This document shows, one piece after another, positions 10,154 through 18,189 of a stretch of DNA of 64,000 bases. Below the pieces are notes generated by a model. The model had not been told where the DNA came from. It was given only the letters and a program-made list of their open reading frames with translations, and did not search any database. The stretch lies in the NCBI RefSeq assembly GCF_030580995.1, contig NZ_JAUQSZ010000013.1, positions 62,001-126,000 on the forward strand, given 5' to 3'. Positions within the stretch are counted from its first letter, which is position 1, and every line of letters starts with the position of its first letter. The translations under genes and the position numbers were made by a program. The DNA is from Sphingomonas immobilis. GTDB taxonomy: Bacteria > Pseudomonadota > Alphaproteobacteria > Sphingomonadales > Sphingomonadaceae.

Positions 10154-11758
10154 TCATATGTTCATGTCCGTCGGACGGTTGCGGCGGATCCAGAGGACGA
10201 CGAGCATGCGCGTGAAGACGACGGCGGTGAACACCGATGTCGCGATGCCGATCAGCAGCACCACCGCGAAGCCCTTCACCGGGCCCGATCCCACCACCCA
10301 CATGATGACGGCGGAGATGGCGTGCGTCACGTTCGCCTCGAAGATCGTGCGGCTGGCTTCCTTGTAGCCGAGCTCGACCGACTGGATCACGCTGCGCCCG
10401 CGCCGCCGCTCCTCGCGGATACGCTCGTTGATCAGCACGTTGGCGTCGACCGCGGTGCCGATCGTCAGCACGAAGCCGGCGATGCCCGGCAGCGTCAGCG
10501 TGCCGTTCAGCAGCGCGAGCACGCCCATGATGACGACGACGTTGATGACGACGGCATAGTCGGCATAGAAACCGAAGCGGCCATAGGTCACGATCATAAA
10601 TACGATGACCAGCACCACCGCGATCACCGAGGCGGTGATGCCGGCATGGATCGAATCGGCGCCGAGATCGGGGCCGACGGTGCGTTCCTCGACCACTTTC
10701 AGCGCGACCGGCAGCTTGCCCGAACGCAGCGCGATGGCGAGTTCGTTGGCCGAGGCGACGGTGAAATTGCCCTCGATATAGCCGCTGCCGCCGAGGATCT
10801 CGGAATTGATGCGCGGTGCCGAGATGATCTTGTTGTCGAGTACCACGGCGAAGCGCTTGCCGAGGTTCTGCTGCGTGATCCGCGCGAACTTCTTGCCGCC
10901 CTCACTGTTGAAGGTGAAGTTGACGATCGCCGAATTGTCTTCCTGCTTGTTGCTCTGGAAGGCGTTGACGAGCTGGTCGCCGGTCAGGATCGCCTGGCGC
11001 TTGACGAGCAATACGCCCGACTGCGTGCCCTTCGGCCCCTCCATGTCGGGCAGCAATTGCGTGCCGAGCGGCAGCAGGCCCTTGGCGATCGCGGCGGGAT
11101 CGACCGGCGTGTCGTCGACCAGCTTGAACTCGAGCTTGGCGGTCTGGCCGAGCGTGCGCTTCAGCGCGGCGGGATCCTGCAGACCGGGAACATCGACCGA
11201 GATGCGGTTCGTGCCCTGGCGCACGATCGTCGCTTCCTTGGTGCCCATGCCGTCGCTGCGGTTGCGCACGACTTCGGTCGCGTCGTCCATCGCCTGACGG
11301 ATCGCCTGGTCGAGCCCGGCCTGGGTCGGCGTCATGACGATGCGCGAGGCGTCCACCACGCTCAGATCCCAGTCGCGCTGGCCGGTCATGGCGGCACCGC
11401 TGGTGAGCTTGTTGAGCCGCTCACGCGCCGCGTCCAGCTTGGTCACGTCCTGCAGCATGAAGCTGAGCTTGCCGTCGGCCTCGGCGATATCGCCGATCGC
11501 GATGGCGGGGGTGCGGCCCATTTCGGTGCGGATCTGCTCGCGCATCGTGTCGATGCGCGTGCGCGCGAGATCGGCGGTGTCCGCCTCGAGCAGCAGATGG
11601 CTGCCACCGGCGAGATCGAGGCCGAGGTTGATGCGCGGCAGCTTGACGCCCCAGGCGTCGGTCGTCTTTTCGGGAATGAAGCTCGGCACGGCGAGCAGCA
11701 TCAGGCAGATGAGCAGCCCGACGATCGAGAGGATCTTCCAGCGCGGGAAATCGAGCAT
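10154..11758 (-). CDS. secD: Protein translocase subunit SecD
   Basis: 534-residue partner of SecF with an N-terminal membrane segment (ILSIVGLLICLMLLAVPSF), the large periplasmic P1 region starting at INLGLDLAGGSHLLLE (DLxGG motif), and five C-terminal membrane segments including GTAVDANVLINERIREE. Motifs and length match the family. It follows yajC by 3 nt and is separated from secF by a palindromic repeat rather than the usual near-overlap. Confidence 0.96.
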   Translation of the reverse strand: MLDFPRWKILSIVGLLICLMLLAVPSFIPEKTTDAWGVKLPRINLGLDLAGGSHLLLEADTADLARTRIDTMREQIRTEMGRTPAIAIGDIAEADGKLSFMLQDVTKLDAARERLNKLTSGAAMTGQRDWDLSVVDASRIVMTPTQAGLDQAIRQAMDDATEVVRNRSDGMGTKEATIVRQGTNRISVDVPGLQDPAALKRTLGQTAKLEFKLVDDTPVDPAAIAKGLLPLGTQLLPDMEGPKGTQSGVLLVKRQAILTGDQLVNAFQSNKQEDNSAIVNFTFNSEGGKKFARITQQNLGKRFAVVLDNKIISAPRINSEILGGSGYIEGNFTVASANELAIALRSGKLPVALKVVEERTVGPDLGADSIHAGITASVIAVVLVIVFMIVTYGRFGFYADYAVVINVVVIMGVLALLNGTLTLPGIAGFVLTIGTAVDANVLINERIREERRRGRSVIQSVELGYKEASRTIFEANVTHAISAVIMWVVGSGPVKGFAVVLLIGIATSVFTAVVFTRMLVVLWIRRNRPTDMNI

Positions 11759-11761
11759 GGC

Positions 11762-12109
11762 TCAGTCGTTCGCCGGCTTGCCGCCGTTCAGCGGGGTGAC
11801 GTCGGTCAGCGTCGCCTTGACGACGCGCACCTTGACGTTCGGCGCGATCTCGACCTCGACGGTCGTGTCCTCGACCTTGGTCACCTTGCCGAGGATGCCG
11901 CCCGCCGTGACGACCGAATCGCCCTTCTTGGTGGCGTCGAGCTTGGCCGCCTGCTGCTTCTGGCGCTGCTGCTGCGGGCGGATCATCAGGAAGTAGAAGG
12001 CGATCAGGATCAGCCCGATCTGGACGCCGAAGGCGATCAGCCCGCCGCTGCCGCCGAGCGGATTGCCGGCGGCGCTGGTGGAGGCGGCGAGTGCGAGAGT
12101 TGCGAACAT
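11762..12109 (-). CDS. yajC: Preprotein translocase accessory protein YajC
   Basis: 115-residue single-pass membrane protein. After a short Ala/Gly-rich N terminus comes the membrane helix GVQIGLILIAFYFLMI, then the family hallmark RPQQQRQK and the soluble domain with KKGDSVVTAGGILGKV. The ATG at 12109 (MFATLALAAS) is chosen over a 58-codon upstream extension with no YajC features. First gene of yajC-secD-secF-Mth938. Confidence 0.95.
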   Translation of the reverse strand: MFATLALAASTSAAGNPLGGSGGLIAFGVQIGLILIAFYFLMIRPQQQRQKQQAAKLDATKKGDSVVTAGGILGKVTKVEDTTVEVEIAPNVKVRVVKATLTDVTPLNGGKPAND

Positions 12110-12229
12110 GGCGTCCTGAACAGGCGAGGAATGCCGCGGCGGGATAACCGGCGGCCTACAAGCGGCGCGCGCTATCACGGGCGCGGGGTGGGTGCAACCG
12201 AGAGGGTGATCGGGCGATCCCCCAAACAC

Positions 12230-12311
12230 CGTTCGTGCTGAGCGTCGTCGAAGCACGTGGTCGCGACGCAGCGCCCGTGACACGCCCTTCGACTTCGCTC
12301 AGGACGAACGG
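12230..12311. repeat. Repeat of the GTCGAAG palindrome family, copy 1
   Basis: Left arm GTTCGTGCTGAGCGTCGTCG, right arm CCCTTCGACTTCGCTCAGGA followed by CGAACGG. One of five related elements in this window (others near 18.1, 29.8, 32.1 and 34.9 kb). It lies between the yajC promoter region and tRNA-Pro. Confidence 0.8.
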
Positions 12312-12334
12312 AGGTATAGGGTCGAGGATCGCGC

Positions 12335-12363
12335 TTGCATCGCGAGACGGCTCAGCCTAAACG
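12335..12363 (+). promoter_or_regulatory. Possible tRNA-Pro promoter
   Basis: TTGCAT, 17-nt spacer, TAAACG. The -10 is a weak match, but spacing and position (14 nt before the mature tRNA 5' end) are plausible. Confidence 0.3.
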
Positions 12364-12376
12364 CGCCCCCCTCGGT

Positions 12377-12453
12377 CGGGGCGTAGCGCAGCCTGGTAGC
12401 GCATCACACTGGGGGTGTGGGGGTCGCAGGTTCGAATCCTGTCGCCCCGACCA
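12377..12453 (+). tRNA. tRNA-Pro (anticodon GGG)
   Basis: Reads CCC (and wobble CCU) proline codons. The full cloverleaf is visible: acceptor CGGGGCG pairs with CGCCCCG; the D arm is GCGC..GCGC with AGCCTGGTA; the anticodon stem is TCACA/TGTGG; the loop CTGGGGG has GGG at 12411-12413. The T arm is GCAGG-TTCGAAT-CCTGT. A is the discriminator and CCA is encoded. Length is 77 nt. Confidence 0.97.
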
Positions 12454-12535
12454 AGTCGAGCCGGCCAGTCGCAGCGACGCTGCGACGCGAGCCCCGGCTC
12501 GACCGGCCGGCGGCGCGAAAAGCGCCGACCGACGA

Positions 12536-12559
12536 CGCGGCTTCGCCGCGGCGCTTTTT
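12536..12559 (+). terminator. Rho-independent terminator after tRNA-Pro
   Basis: CGCGGC-TTC-GCCGCG stem followed by GCGC and a run of five T (12555-12559). Two further inverted repeats lie between it and the tRNA. Confidence 0.7.
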
Positions 12560-12611
12560 CTGGACAACACCTCACCTCCATTTCTGCGGGCGATCTGTTA
12601 CGTCTGCGGGG

Positions 12612-13043
12612 GTGCCACCGATATACCTACATCTTGCCGCAGGGACGACGACTCCAGAAATCGCAAAGCGCCCTTTTCGCGCTGTCGTGATCGTTGAGCA
12701 GAAAGTTACTGACGACTGGCGCGGCCAAGTTAGTGCGTGGCTGGTCGCGAACGGCTGCCTCTACATGATGGCTTGGGGAGACGATTGCAGCAGGTGGGAT
12801 GATAGCGTCGACTACGCCAACCTCGACGACTTCGATTACGGAGACGTTCCCGACGATCGCTTCGTTATGACGACTTGGCACGAGCGCGAACGTCTCGCAG
12901 AGGTGTTTTGGTATGCCGAGCATTGTGCTTGGCATCCGACGATTGAGCTACAAGCGACCGTCATTCTTGATATTTCGGCAGAAGCGCGAGAGGCCGAAAT
13001 GCTCAGTCTTTACGAAAGCGCCATTAGTGAAGACGCTAATTAG
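12612..13043 (+). CDS. DUF7684-like protein
   Basis: 143-residue soluble protein, acidic and rich in tryptophan and aspartate (LYMMAWGDDCSRWDDSVDYA, DRFVMTTWH, EVFWYAEHCAWHP). This pattern matches my memory of the DUF7684 family, whose function is unknown. I chose the GTG at 12612 (VPPIYLHLAAG), because upstream in-frame codons run through the tRNA and its terminator. Base composition of the second half is visibly less GC-rich than its neighbours, consistent with transfer. It is convergent with the bestrophin gene. Confidence 0.68.
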   Translation: MPPIYLHLAAGTTTPEIAKRPFRAVVIVEQKVTDDWRGQVSAWLVANGCLYMMAWGDDCSRWDDSVDYANLDDFDYGDVPDDRFVMTTWHERERLAEVFWYAEHCAWHPTIELQATVILDISAEAREAEMLSLYESAISEDAN

Positions 13044-13052
13044 CGCATCCCC

Positions 13053-13937
13053 TCACCACAACACCCCCGCCCGATCCGGCACCATAGCCCCCGGCGCGTC
13101 GTCGCCGATCGCCTGCAGCAGGTCGATCTCGATCGTGCGGCACATCGCCGTCAGCGGCACGTCGTGGACGCTGGCGGCGAAGGGATCGACCAGGTCGTCG
13201 CCGATCGCCAGCACGGCGAGGAACATCAGCCCCGCGATCGTCGAGCCGAGCGGCGTCGCGAAGCCGAGCGATTCCACCAGCCCGATCGGCATCAGCACGC
13301 AGAACATATGCGTGAACAGTGTCGGCAGGAAGCGGTACTGGTTGGGCAGCGGCGTGTTCTTCAGCCGCTCCATGCCGCCTTGCGCGTTCGAGATGTCGAC
13401 CAGCACGGCCTCCATCTGCGTCTGCTGGATGGTGTCGATCCAGCCCTCGCGCCGGGCAAGGTCGATGCGGCGGCCGGTGCCCTCGACGATGCCGTTGGCG
13501 ACGTTGGTCTTGGTCAGCGCGGCGTCGGCCTCGCCGCCCGACAGGAAGCGCATCACCTCGACATCGACCGGCTGGCGACGCAACTGGCAGCGCAGCGCGT
13601 TCACATAGGCGATCTGGCGCAGCACGATCGTGCGCTTCAGGTCGATCGCCTCGTCGGGCAGGAAATTGCGCGCCGCGCGCGCCAGGCTGCGGCTGGAATT
13701 GATCATCTGTCCCCAGAGCGTCCGTCCCTCCCACCAGCGGGCATAGGCGGAGTTGCTGCGGAAGCCGAGGAACAGCGCCAGTGCCGAGCCGAACAGCGCC
13801 AGCGGCAATTCGGGCGCCTTGAAGGGCAGCACGTAATAGGTGACGGTGACGATCACGTCCCAGACGAAAAGCGCGGTGAGCGGTTTCCAGACTTCACGGA
13901 CGATCTGCTTGGCGCTTGGGGCGTGGGTGACGATCAT
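13053..13937 (-). CDS. Bestrophin family anion channel
   Basis: 294-residue membrane protein of the bacterial bestrophin (YneE-like) family. Visible hallmarks are the N-terminal helices with VWDVIVTVTYYVLP, LGFRSNSAYARWWEGRTLWG (the typical FRxNxAYxRWWEGR motif), the later LPTLFTHMFCVLMPIGLVE, and FLAVLAIGDDLVDPF. The family forms pentameric chloride-permeable channels. It stands alone between the DUF7684-like gene (convergent) and a small membrane protein on the same strand. Confidence 0.92.
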   Translation of the reverse strand: MIVTHAPSAKQIVREVWKPLTALFVWDVIVTVTYYVLPFKAPELPLALFGSALALFLGFRSNSAYARWWEGRTLWGQMINSSRSLARAARNFLPDEAIDLKRTIVLRQIAYVNALRCQLRRQPVDVEVMRFLSGGEADAALTKTNVANGIVEGTGRRIDLARREGWIDTIQQTQMEAVLVDISNAQGGMERLKNTPLPNQYRFLPTLFTHMFCVLMPIGLVESLGFATPLGSTIAGLMFLAVLAIGDDLVDPFAASVHDVPLTAMCRTIEIDLLQAIGDDAPGAMVPDRAGVLW

Positions 13938-13968
13938 GCCGCGTCGTTACGCCCTCCCGCGCGCCGCG

Positions 13969-14181
13969 TCACGGCTGTGCTTTCGAAACCGGCTCGGGAT
14001 GCGGCTGGGCGGCGAGCGACAAAGCGACGGCGGTTCCGCTCGCGGGGCGCAGGTGGAACCATTCGGGCCGGCCGATCGCGACCAGGAAGGCGAGCACGCC
14101 GATCCCGAAGGCGAGCCACAGCATCGTCGCGCGCAGCGATTCCATAGGTTTGGACGGCTTTTCATGGGGTTGATGCATCAT
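13969..14181 (-). CDS. Small single-pass membrane protein (70 aa)
   Basis: A 70-residue protein with a polar N terminus, one membrane helix (MLWLAFGIGVLAFLVAIG, about residues 20-37) and a Pro/Ala-rich tail. The start is decided by an excellent ribosome binding site, GAAGGAGA, 6 nt before the ATG-ATG at 14181. A longer frame running upstream crosses regulatory palindromes and is not supported. No family recognised. A perfect TGC-type palindrome lies 77 nt upstream (14259-14273). Confidence 0.7.
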   Translation of the reverse strand: MMHQPHEKPSKPMESLRATMLWLAFGIGVLAFLVAIGRPEWFHLRPASGTAVALSLAAQPHPEPVSKAQP

Positions 14182-14258
14182 CGGCGTCTCCTTCGGGGTG
14201 GAGGGGGCAACGTAGGGAGCCGATTCTGGCCAAGTGTTGGCGGGTCGTAAGGAAATAT

Positions 14259-14273
14259 TGCTGCGACGCAGCA
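14259..14273. promoter_or_regulatory. Perfect 15-nt palindrome (PhaR-like)
   Basis: TGCTGCG-A-CGCAGCA. TGC/GCA-rich palindromes of this kind are the known type bound by PhaR repressors of polyhydroxybutyrate granule genes in alphaproteobacteria; assignment here is inference only. Confidence 0.4.
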
Positions 14274-14347
14274 TGAACGAGGAATCGCGCCCGCATGGCG
14301 GTGGTTCCTGCCAGGCGAAAGGCAGCGGTACACCGTCTGTCCTACAC

Positions 14348-14364
14348 ATAACCATATAGGTTAT
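14348..14364. promoter_or_regulatory. AT-rich palindrome upstream of the holin gene
   Basis: ATAACC-ATATA-GGTTAT, a perfect 6+5+6 inverted repeat in an AT-rich patch within a GC-rich chromosome. It ends 34 nt before the holin ATG and overlaps where a promoter would lie, so it may be an operator. Confidence 0.5.
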
Positions 14365-14398
14365 ATTCGCTAGGTTCTGCAGCATGAAAGGACAGATC

Positions 14399-14812
14399 AT
14401 GGGCCTATTCGACGGCATCATCACCCCGATCGCGGGGATCATCGACAAGATCATCCCCGATCCCAAGGCGCGCGACGCCGCCAAGCTCGAACTGCTGCGC
14501 CTGCAGGGCACGCAGGAGATGGATCAGGTCAGGACGCAGATCTCCGCGATCCTGGCGGAGGCGCAATCGACCGATCCGTGGACGAGCCGCGCGCGGCCGA
14601 GCTTCCTCTACGTGATGTACGCGATCCTGCTCTGGTCGATCCCGATGGGCCTGATCGCGGCGGCGCAACCGCACATGGCGGCCGCCATCGCCAAGGGCAT
14701 GAACGATTATCTGAACGGCATCCCGGAACCGCTCTACGCGCTCTTCGGCACCGGCTATCTGGGGTATACGGCGGCGCGGAGCTGGGGGAAGGCGCGGGGG
14801 CTGGAGAAATAG
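14399..14812 (+). CDS. GTA-type three-helix holin
   Basis: 137-residue protein resembling the GTA_holin_3TM family found in gene transfer agents and phages. The N terminus has an amphipathic GLFDGIITPIAGIIDKIIPD, followed by a charged helix (AKLELLRLQGTQEMDQVR). Two membrane segments (FLYVMYAILLWSIPMGLIAA and LYALFGTGYLGYTAARSWG) follow. The ATG at 14399 is preceded by AAAGGA at ideal spacing; an ATG 15 nt upstream lacks a site. No endolysin or structural phage genes adjoin it. The nearest peptidoglycan enzyme is the SleB-type hydrolase at 17-18 kb. Confidence 0.75.
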   Translation: MGLFDGIITPIAGIIDKIIPDPKARDAAKLELLRLQGTQEMDQVRTQISAILAEAQSTDPWTSRARPSFLYVMYAILLWSIPMGLIAAAQPHMAAAIAKGMNDYLNGIPEPLYALFGTGYLGYTAARSWGKARGLEK

Positions 14813-14928
14813 CCTCGCGCGCATACGCGTAAAGGACCGCGCGACTTTGGACTTTCCGGGGCGAGGCGCTTGGCGATCGTGACGGCAGAGACTATTCCTG
14901 CCGAAAGCCTCCCCCCCGAAAGACCGCC

Positions 14929-16815
14929 ATGCGCTTCCTCCTTCCGCTCGTTCTGTTGTCGCTCGCCACCCCTGCGCTCGCCGCGCCGGTGCGCCAGTAT
15001 GACGCCCTCGCGCTTTCACCGGACGGCACGCGCGTGGCGGCGGTGGAACGGGGCGACGGGCGCGGCGTCATCACCGTCCGCTCGGCGAAGGACGGCAAGG
15101 TTCTCGCCACGCTCGATCCCTGCAGGACGTGCAGCTATTCGGGGCTCACCTTCGCGCCGGACGGCTCGCTCGCCTGGCTGGCACGCGACCGGGCGGCGGG
15201 GACGGTTACGCTGGCGGTGGGCAAGCGGACGATCGCCACGGTCGCGGGCATCGCCCAGACGCCGCGCTTTTCGCCGGACGGCAAGCGCATCGCTTTGCTG
15301 GTGACGATCGGGGCGGCGAAGGAAGCGGGCGCGAACCAGGCCGGTGTGCGGCAGGTCGGCGAGATCGGCGAGCATAACGACGAACAGCGGCTCGCCGTGT
15401 TCGATATCGGGCGTGCGCCGGTGGCGGCGGCGTCGCTACGCCCGCTCTCGCCCGCCGGGCGCTACGTCTACGAATATGACTGGACGCCCGACGGCAAGGG
15501 CTTCGTCGCGACGACCGCGCCGGGCAACGGCGACGCCAACTGGTGGGTCGCGACGCTCGACGCCATCGACGCCCAGACCGGCGCGGTGCGGACGATCGCG
15601 AAGCCCGCGACGCAGGCGAACTTCCCGCGCGTTTCCCCCGACGGGCGGACGGTCGCCTATATCGGCGGGCTGATGAGCGACTTCGGCTCGGTCGGCGGCG
15701 ATGTGTGGGAGGTGCCGTTTGAGGGGGGCACGCCGGTCAACCGTACCGCCCATGCCGATATCACGACGACGTCGCTCGCCGTCACGCGCGGCGGCTTCAT
15801 GGTCACGGGTCTCGCCGGCGATCATGCCGCCATCGCCCCGTTCGGCGCGGCTGCGGCGGGGCCGCCCTTCATGGCGGCGGCGAGCTTCTCGGCGGGCGAC
15901 GCGCGCGCCGCCTACAGCGCCGATGGCCGAACGGTCGCGACTGTGGTGCAGGACTATGCCAAGGCCCCTGCGATCTACGCGGGGCCGGTCGCTGCCCCCG
16001 TCCAGATCACGCACGACAACGACGCGGTTCCCGCGCTCGCCACCGCGCGCAGCATCGAATGGAAAAGCGACGGCTTCGACGTGCAGGGCTGGCTTCTCGC
16101 GCCCGTCGGGGCGGACCCGAAGAAGAAGGCGCCGATGATCACGATCGTTCACGGCGGCCCGGCGGCTGCGCACGTGCCCGGCTATGTCGCGCCGGGATCG
16201 AGCAGCGCGGACCTGCTCGCGGCCGGCTACTACATCTTCCTTCCCAATCCGCGCGGCAGCTACGGGCAGGGCGAGGCCTTCACCGCCGCCAACCGCCGCG
16301 ACTTCGGCGGCGGCGACCTGCGCGACATCCTCGCCGGGATCGACGCCGTGGAGAAGGTCGCGCCGATCGACGACGCGCGGCTCGGGCTTACGGGTGCGTC
16401 CTATGGTGGCTTCATGGCGATGTGGGCCAACACGCAGACGCAGCGCTTCAAGGCGATCGTCGCGGGGGCGGGCATCTCCAACTGGATCAGCTATTACGGC
16501 ACCAACGGCATCGACCAGTGGATGCTGCCCTATTTCGGCAAAACGCTCTACGACGACGAGGCGGCGTACCGCGCGCCGTCCGCGATCTATTTCATGAAGC
16601 AGGCACGGACCCCGACCTTCATCTGGGTCGGCGAGCGCGACATCGAGGTGCCGCCGACGCAATCGATCGAATATTGGCACGCGCTGAAGGATCTGGGCGT
16701 GCCAGCCAGCCTGGTCATCTACCCCGACGAGGGCCACGGCGTGCGCGGCCAGGGCAATGCCGAGGATCTGCGCGCGCGCACGGTGGCGTGGTTCGACCGG
16801 TATTTGAAGCCGTAA
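14929..16815 (+). CDS. S9 family serine peptidase (prolyl oligopeptidase type)
   Basis: 628-residue exported peptidase. The signal peptide is MRFLLPLVLLSLATPALAA. Residues about 25-380 are beta-propeller-like repeats (LSPDGTRVA, FSPDGKRIA, VSPDGRTVA). The catalytic alpha/beta-hydrolase domain follows with HGGPAA (oxyanion region) and the nucleophile in GASYGG (S491). The Asp is in VGERDIEVPP and the His in PDEGHGV. The length fits acylaminoacyl-peptidase or dipeptidyl-peptidase relatives. It likely cleaves short peptides in the periplasm. Downstream is a repeat-rich spacer. Confidence 0.92.
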   Translation: MRFLLPLVLLSLATPALAAPVRQYDALALSPDGTRVAAVERGDGRGVITVRSAKDGKVLATLDPCRTCSYSGLTFAPDGSLAWLARDRAAGTVTLAVGKRTIATVAGIAQTPRFSPDGKRIALLVTIGAAKEAGANQAGVRQVGEIGEHNDEQRLAVFDIGRAPVAAASLRPLSPAGRYVYEYDWTPDGKGFVATTAPGNGDANWWVATLDAIDAQTGAVRTIAKPATQANFPRVSPDGRTVAYIGGLMSDFGSVGGDVWEVPFEGGTPVNRTAHADITTTSLAVTRGGFMVTGLAGDHAAIAPFGAAAAGPPFMAAASFSAGDARAAYSADGRTVATVVQDYAKAPAIYAGPVAAPVQITHDNDAVPALATARSIEWKSDGFDVQGWLLAPVGADPKKKAPMITIVHGGPAAAHVPGYVAPGSSSADLLAAGYYIFLPNPRGSYGQGEAFTAANRRDFGGGDLRDILAGIDAVEKVAPIDDARLGLTGASYGGFMAMWANTQTQRFKAIVAGAGISNWISYYGTNGIDQWMLPYFGKTLYDDEAAYRAPSAIYFMKQARTPTFIWVGERDIEVPPTQSIEYWHALKDLGVPASLVIYPDEGHGVRGQGNAEDLRARTVAWFDRYLKP

Positions 16816-16816
16816 T

Positions 16817-16982
16817 TCACCCCTCCCCTTCAGGGGAGGGGCAGGGGGTGGGGGAAGCCTCGCAGAGAGTGGCTCATGCGGCACGGCCCCACCCCAACCC
16901 AGCGTCGGGTGAACAGCGCCCCGCGCTGTTCAGGCCATGCCGGGGGCATGGCCGACCCGATGCTCCTGAAGGGGAGGGGCTT
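16817..16982. repeat. CCCCTCCCC repeat with a nested palindrome inserted
   Basis: The left arm (from 16817) is CCCCTCCCCTTCAGGGGAGG followed by a G-rich tail. The right arm is split: GGCCCCACCCCAACCC (16885-16900), then 64 foreign nt (16901-16964), then CCTGAAGGGGAGGGGC (16965-16980). Without the insert it matches the repeat at 33403-33525. It occupies the whole space between the S9 peptidase and SleB stops. Confidence 0.85.
16901..16964. repeat. 64-nt double-hairpin palindrome
   Basis: The outer stem AGCGTCGGGT / ACCCGATGCT (one wobble) encloses two perfect 9-bp hairpins: GAACAGCGC-CCC-GCGCTGTTC (16911-16931) and GGCCATGCC-GGG-GGCATGGCC (16933-16953). It would fold as a three-way junction. 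Confidence 0.85.
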
Positions 16983-16986
16983 GAAG

Positions 16987-18015
16987 TCAACGCAGCGGCT
17001 TGCCCGCGTCCTTCCAGCGATCGAGCACGTCGCCCGATTGCGGCGCGGCAGAGGCGGCGCGCGGGGCGGGGAGGGCGACACCGCTCTGCGCATAGGCCGG
17101 CTGGATCGCGGCCTGCGGCGTCGGCGGCGGCAGGACGGTCGAGGCAAGCGTCAGCGGCGTCACCGGTTGCACGGCGCGCGGATGCGGACCCGGAAACGGC
17201 TCACCGCCCGCATAGACCTGGCGAAAGGCGGCGGGCGTGCCCCACCAGCCTTGCCAGCGGTGGAAGAAATGCGCGCCGATCGCCGCCGTCATCACCAGCT
17301 TGCGGTTCCAGGCCGGCGTGACGGCATAGGTATGGTAGTGCGTCGCGAGGCCGACCTCGGCGCAGACGTACCCGCCCAGCGCCGCCGCCGCGACCCGCGC
17401 CGCGCGCAGCCAATAGGCCTGCGACGGCCGCCCGCGCAGCATCGATCCGTCGCAGGCGAAGCTGAACTGGCAACCCGCCTTCTCGGAACCCTGATAGACC
17501 ACGCCGCACACCGTCGCCGGGAAAGCGGGATGGCGGACGCGGTTGAGGATCACCTGCGCCACCGCCTGCTGGCCCTTGTCGGGCTCGGTCGCCGCTTCGA
17601 AATAGATCGCCGTCGTCAGACATTCGAGCGCGCGGGCACGGTCGGTCGCGCTGGCGTTCGCCATCGAAAAGGCGGCGGCGGGGCGGATCGTCGCATCGAG
17701 CGAGGCCTGATCGAACGCTGCCTTCGCCACGCCCGGCGGCACCGGCAGATCGGGCAGCTCGGTCGTTCCGGTCGCGCCCTTGATGGCGACGGGCGCGACT
17801 TCGGGCGCGTCCTCCGCGTAGAGCGCGGCGGCACCGGGGAAGTGATCCTGCGCCTCATAACCTGTCGGGCGCGGCGCGGCGGGGGCGGACTTCGCGGCCT
17901 GATCCTCGATCGCACGGAACGCGGCATGGGCCGAGATCGCCGCGCAGACCAGCAACAGCAGCCCGGCAAGGCGCCACGAATCGAGGAAGAAGCGGCCGTT
18001 CACGGGCCCGCGCAT
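16987..18015 (-). CDS. Cell wall hydrolase, SleB type
   Basis: 342-residue membrane-anchored peptidoglycan hydrolase. An N-terminal helix (LAGLLLLVCAAISAHAAF) anchors or exports it, and a proline/alanine-rich linker runs to about residue 115. The Hydrolase_2 (SleB) domain begins at ALECLTTAIYFEAATEPDKG, with the catalytic glutamate in YFEAA, followed by VAQVILNRVRHPAFP, CQFSFACDG and THYHTYAVTPAWN. The C terminus is again low-complexity. SleB relatives act as lytic transglycosylases or amidases in wall turnover. It faces away from the M16 peptidase across a GTCGAAG repeat. Confidence 0.88.
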   Translation of the reverse strand: MRGPVNGRFFLDSWRLAGLLLLVCAAISAHAAFRAIEDQAAKSAPAAPRPTGYEAQDHFPGAAALYAEDAPEVAPVAIKGATGTTELPDLPVPPGVAKAAFDQASLDATIRPAAAFSMANASATDRARALECLTTAIYFEAATEPDKGQQAVAQVILNRVRHPAFPATVCGVVYQGSEKAGCQFSFACDGSMLRGRPSQAYWLRAARVAAAALGGYVCAEVGLATHYHTYAVTPAWNRKLVMTAAIGAHFFHRWQGWWGTPAAFRQVYAGGEPFPGPHPRAVQPVTPLTLASTVLPPPTPQAAIQPAYAQSGVALPAPRAASAAPQSGDVLDRWKDAGKPLR

Positions 18016-18100
18016 AGCCGATCAGAGGTTTCGGAAATGCCCCCGATTTCAGGCTGTGCCGCAGCGAAACACTTGATGGTTAAGGTAAGTTTCGCACGAC

Positions 18101-18181
18101 CGCTCGCCCTGAGCCTGTCGAAGGGCTGCCCTTCTTTCCGACGCCAGAAAGGCAGTGCTTCGACAAGCTCAGCACGAACGG
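18101..18181. repeat. Repeat of the GTCGAAG palindrome family, copy 2
   Basis: Left arm CGCTCGCCCTGAGCCTGTCG, right arm TGCTTCGACAAGCTCAGCAC followed by GAACGG. It sits between the SleB promoter and the M16 stop codon. Confidence 0.85.
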
Positions 18182-18189
18182 TGTGAGCG

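Noticed and set aside
12417..12611. N-terminal extension of the DUF7684-like frame
   Set aside because: It runs through the tRNA 3' half and a terminator hairpin, so it cannot be the start of the protein.
16876..18186. Plus-strand frame of 436 codons over the SleB gene
   Set aside because: Antisense shadow beginning inside the repeat; the minus-strand frame has the hydrolase motifs.
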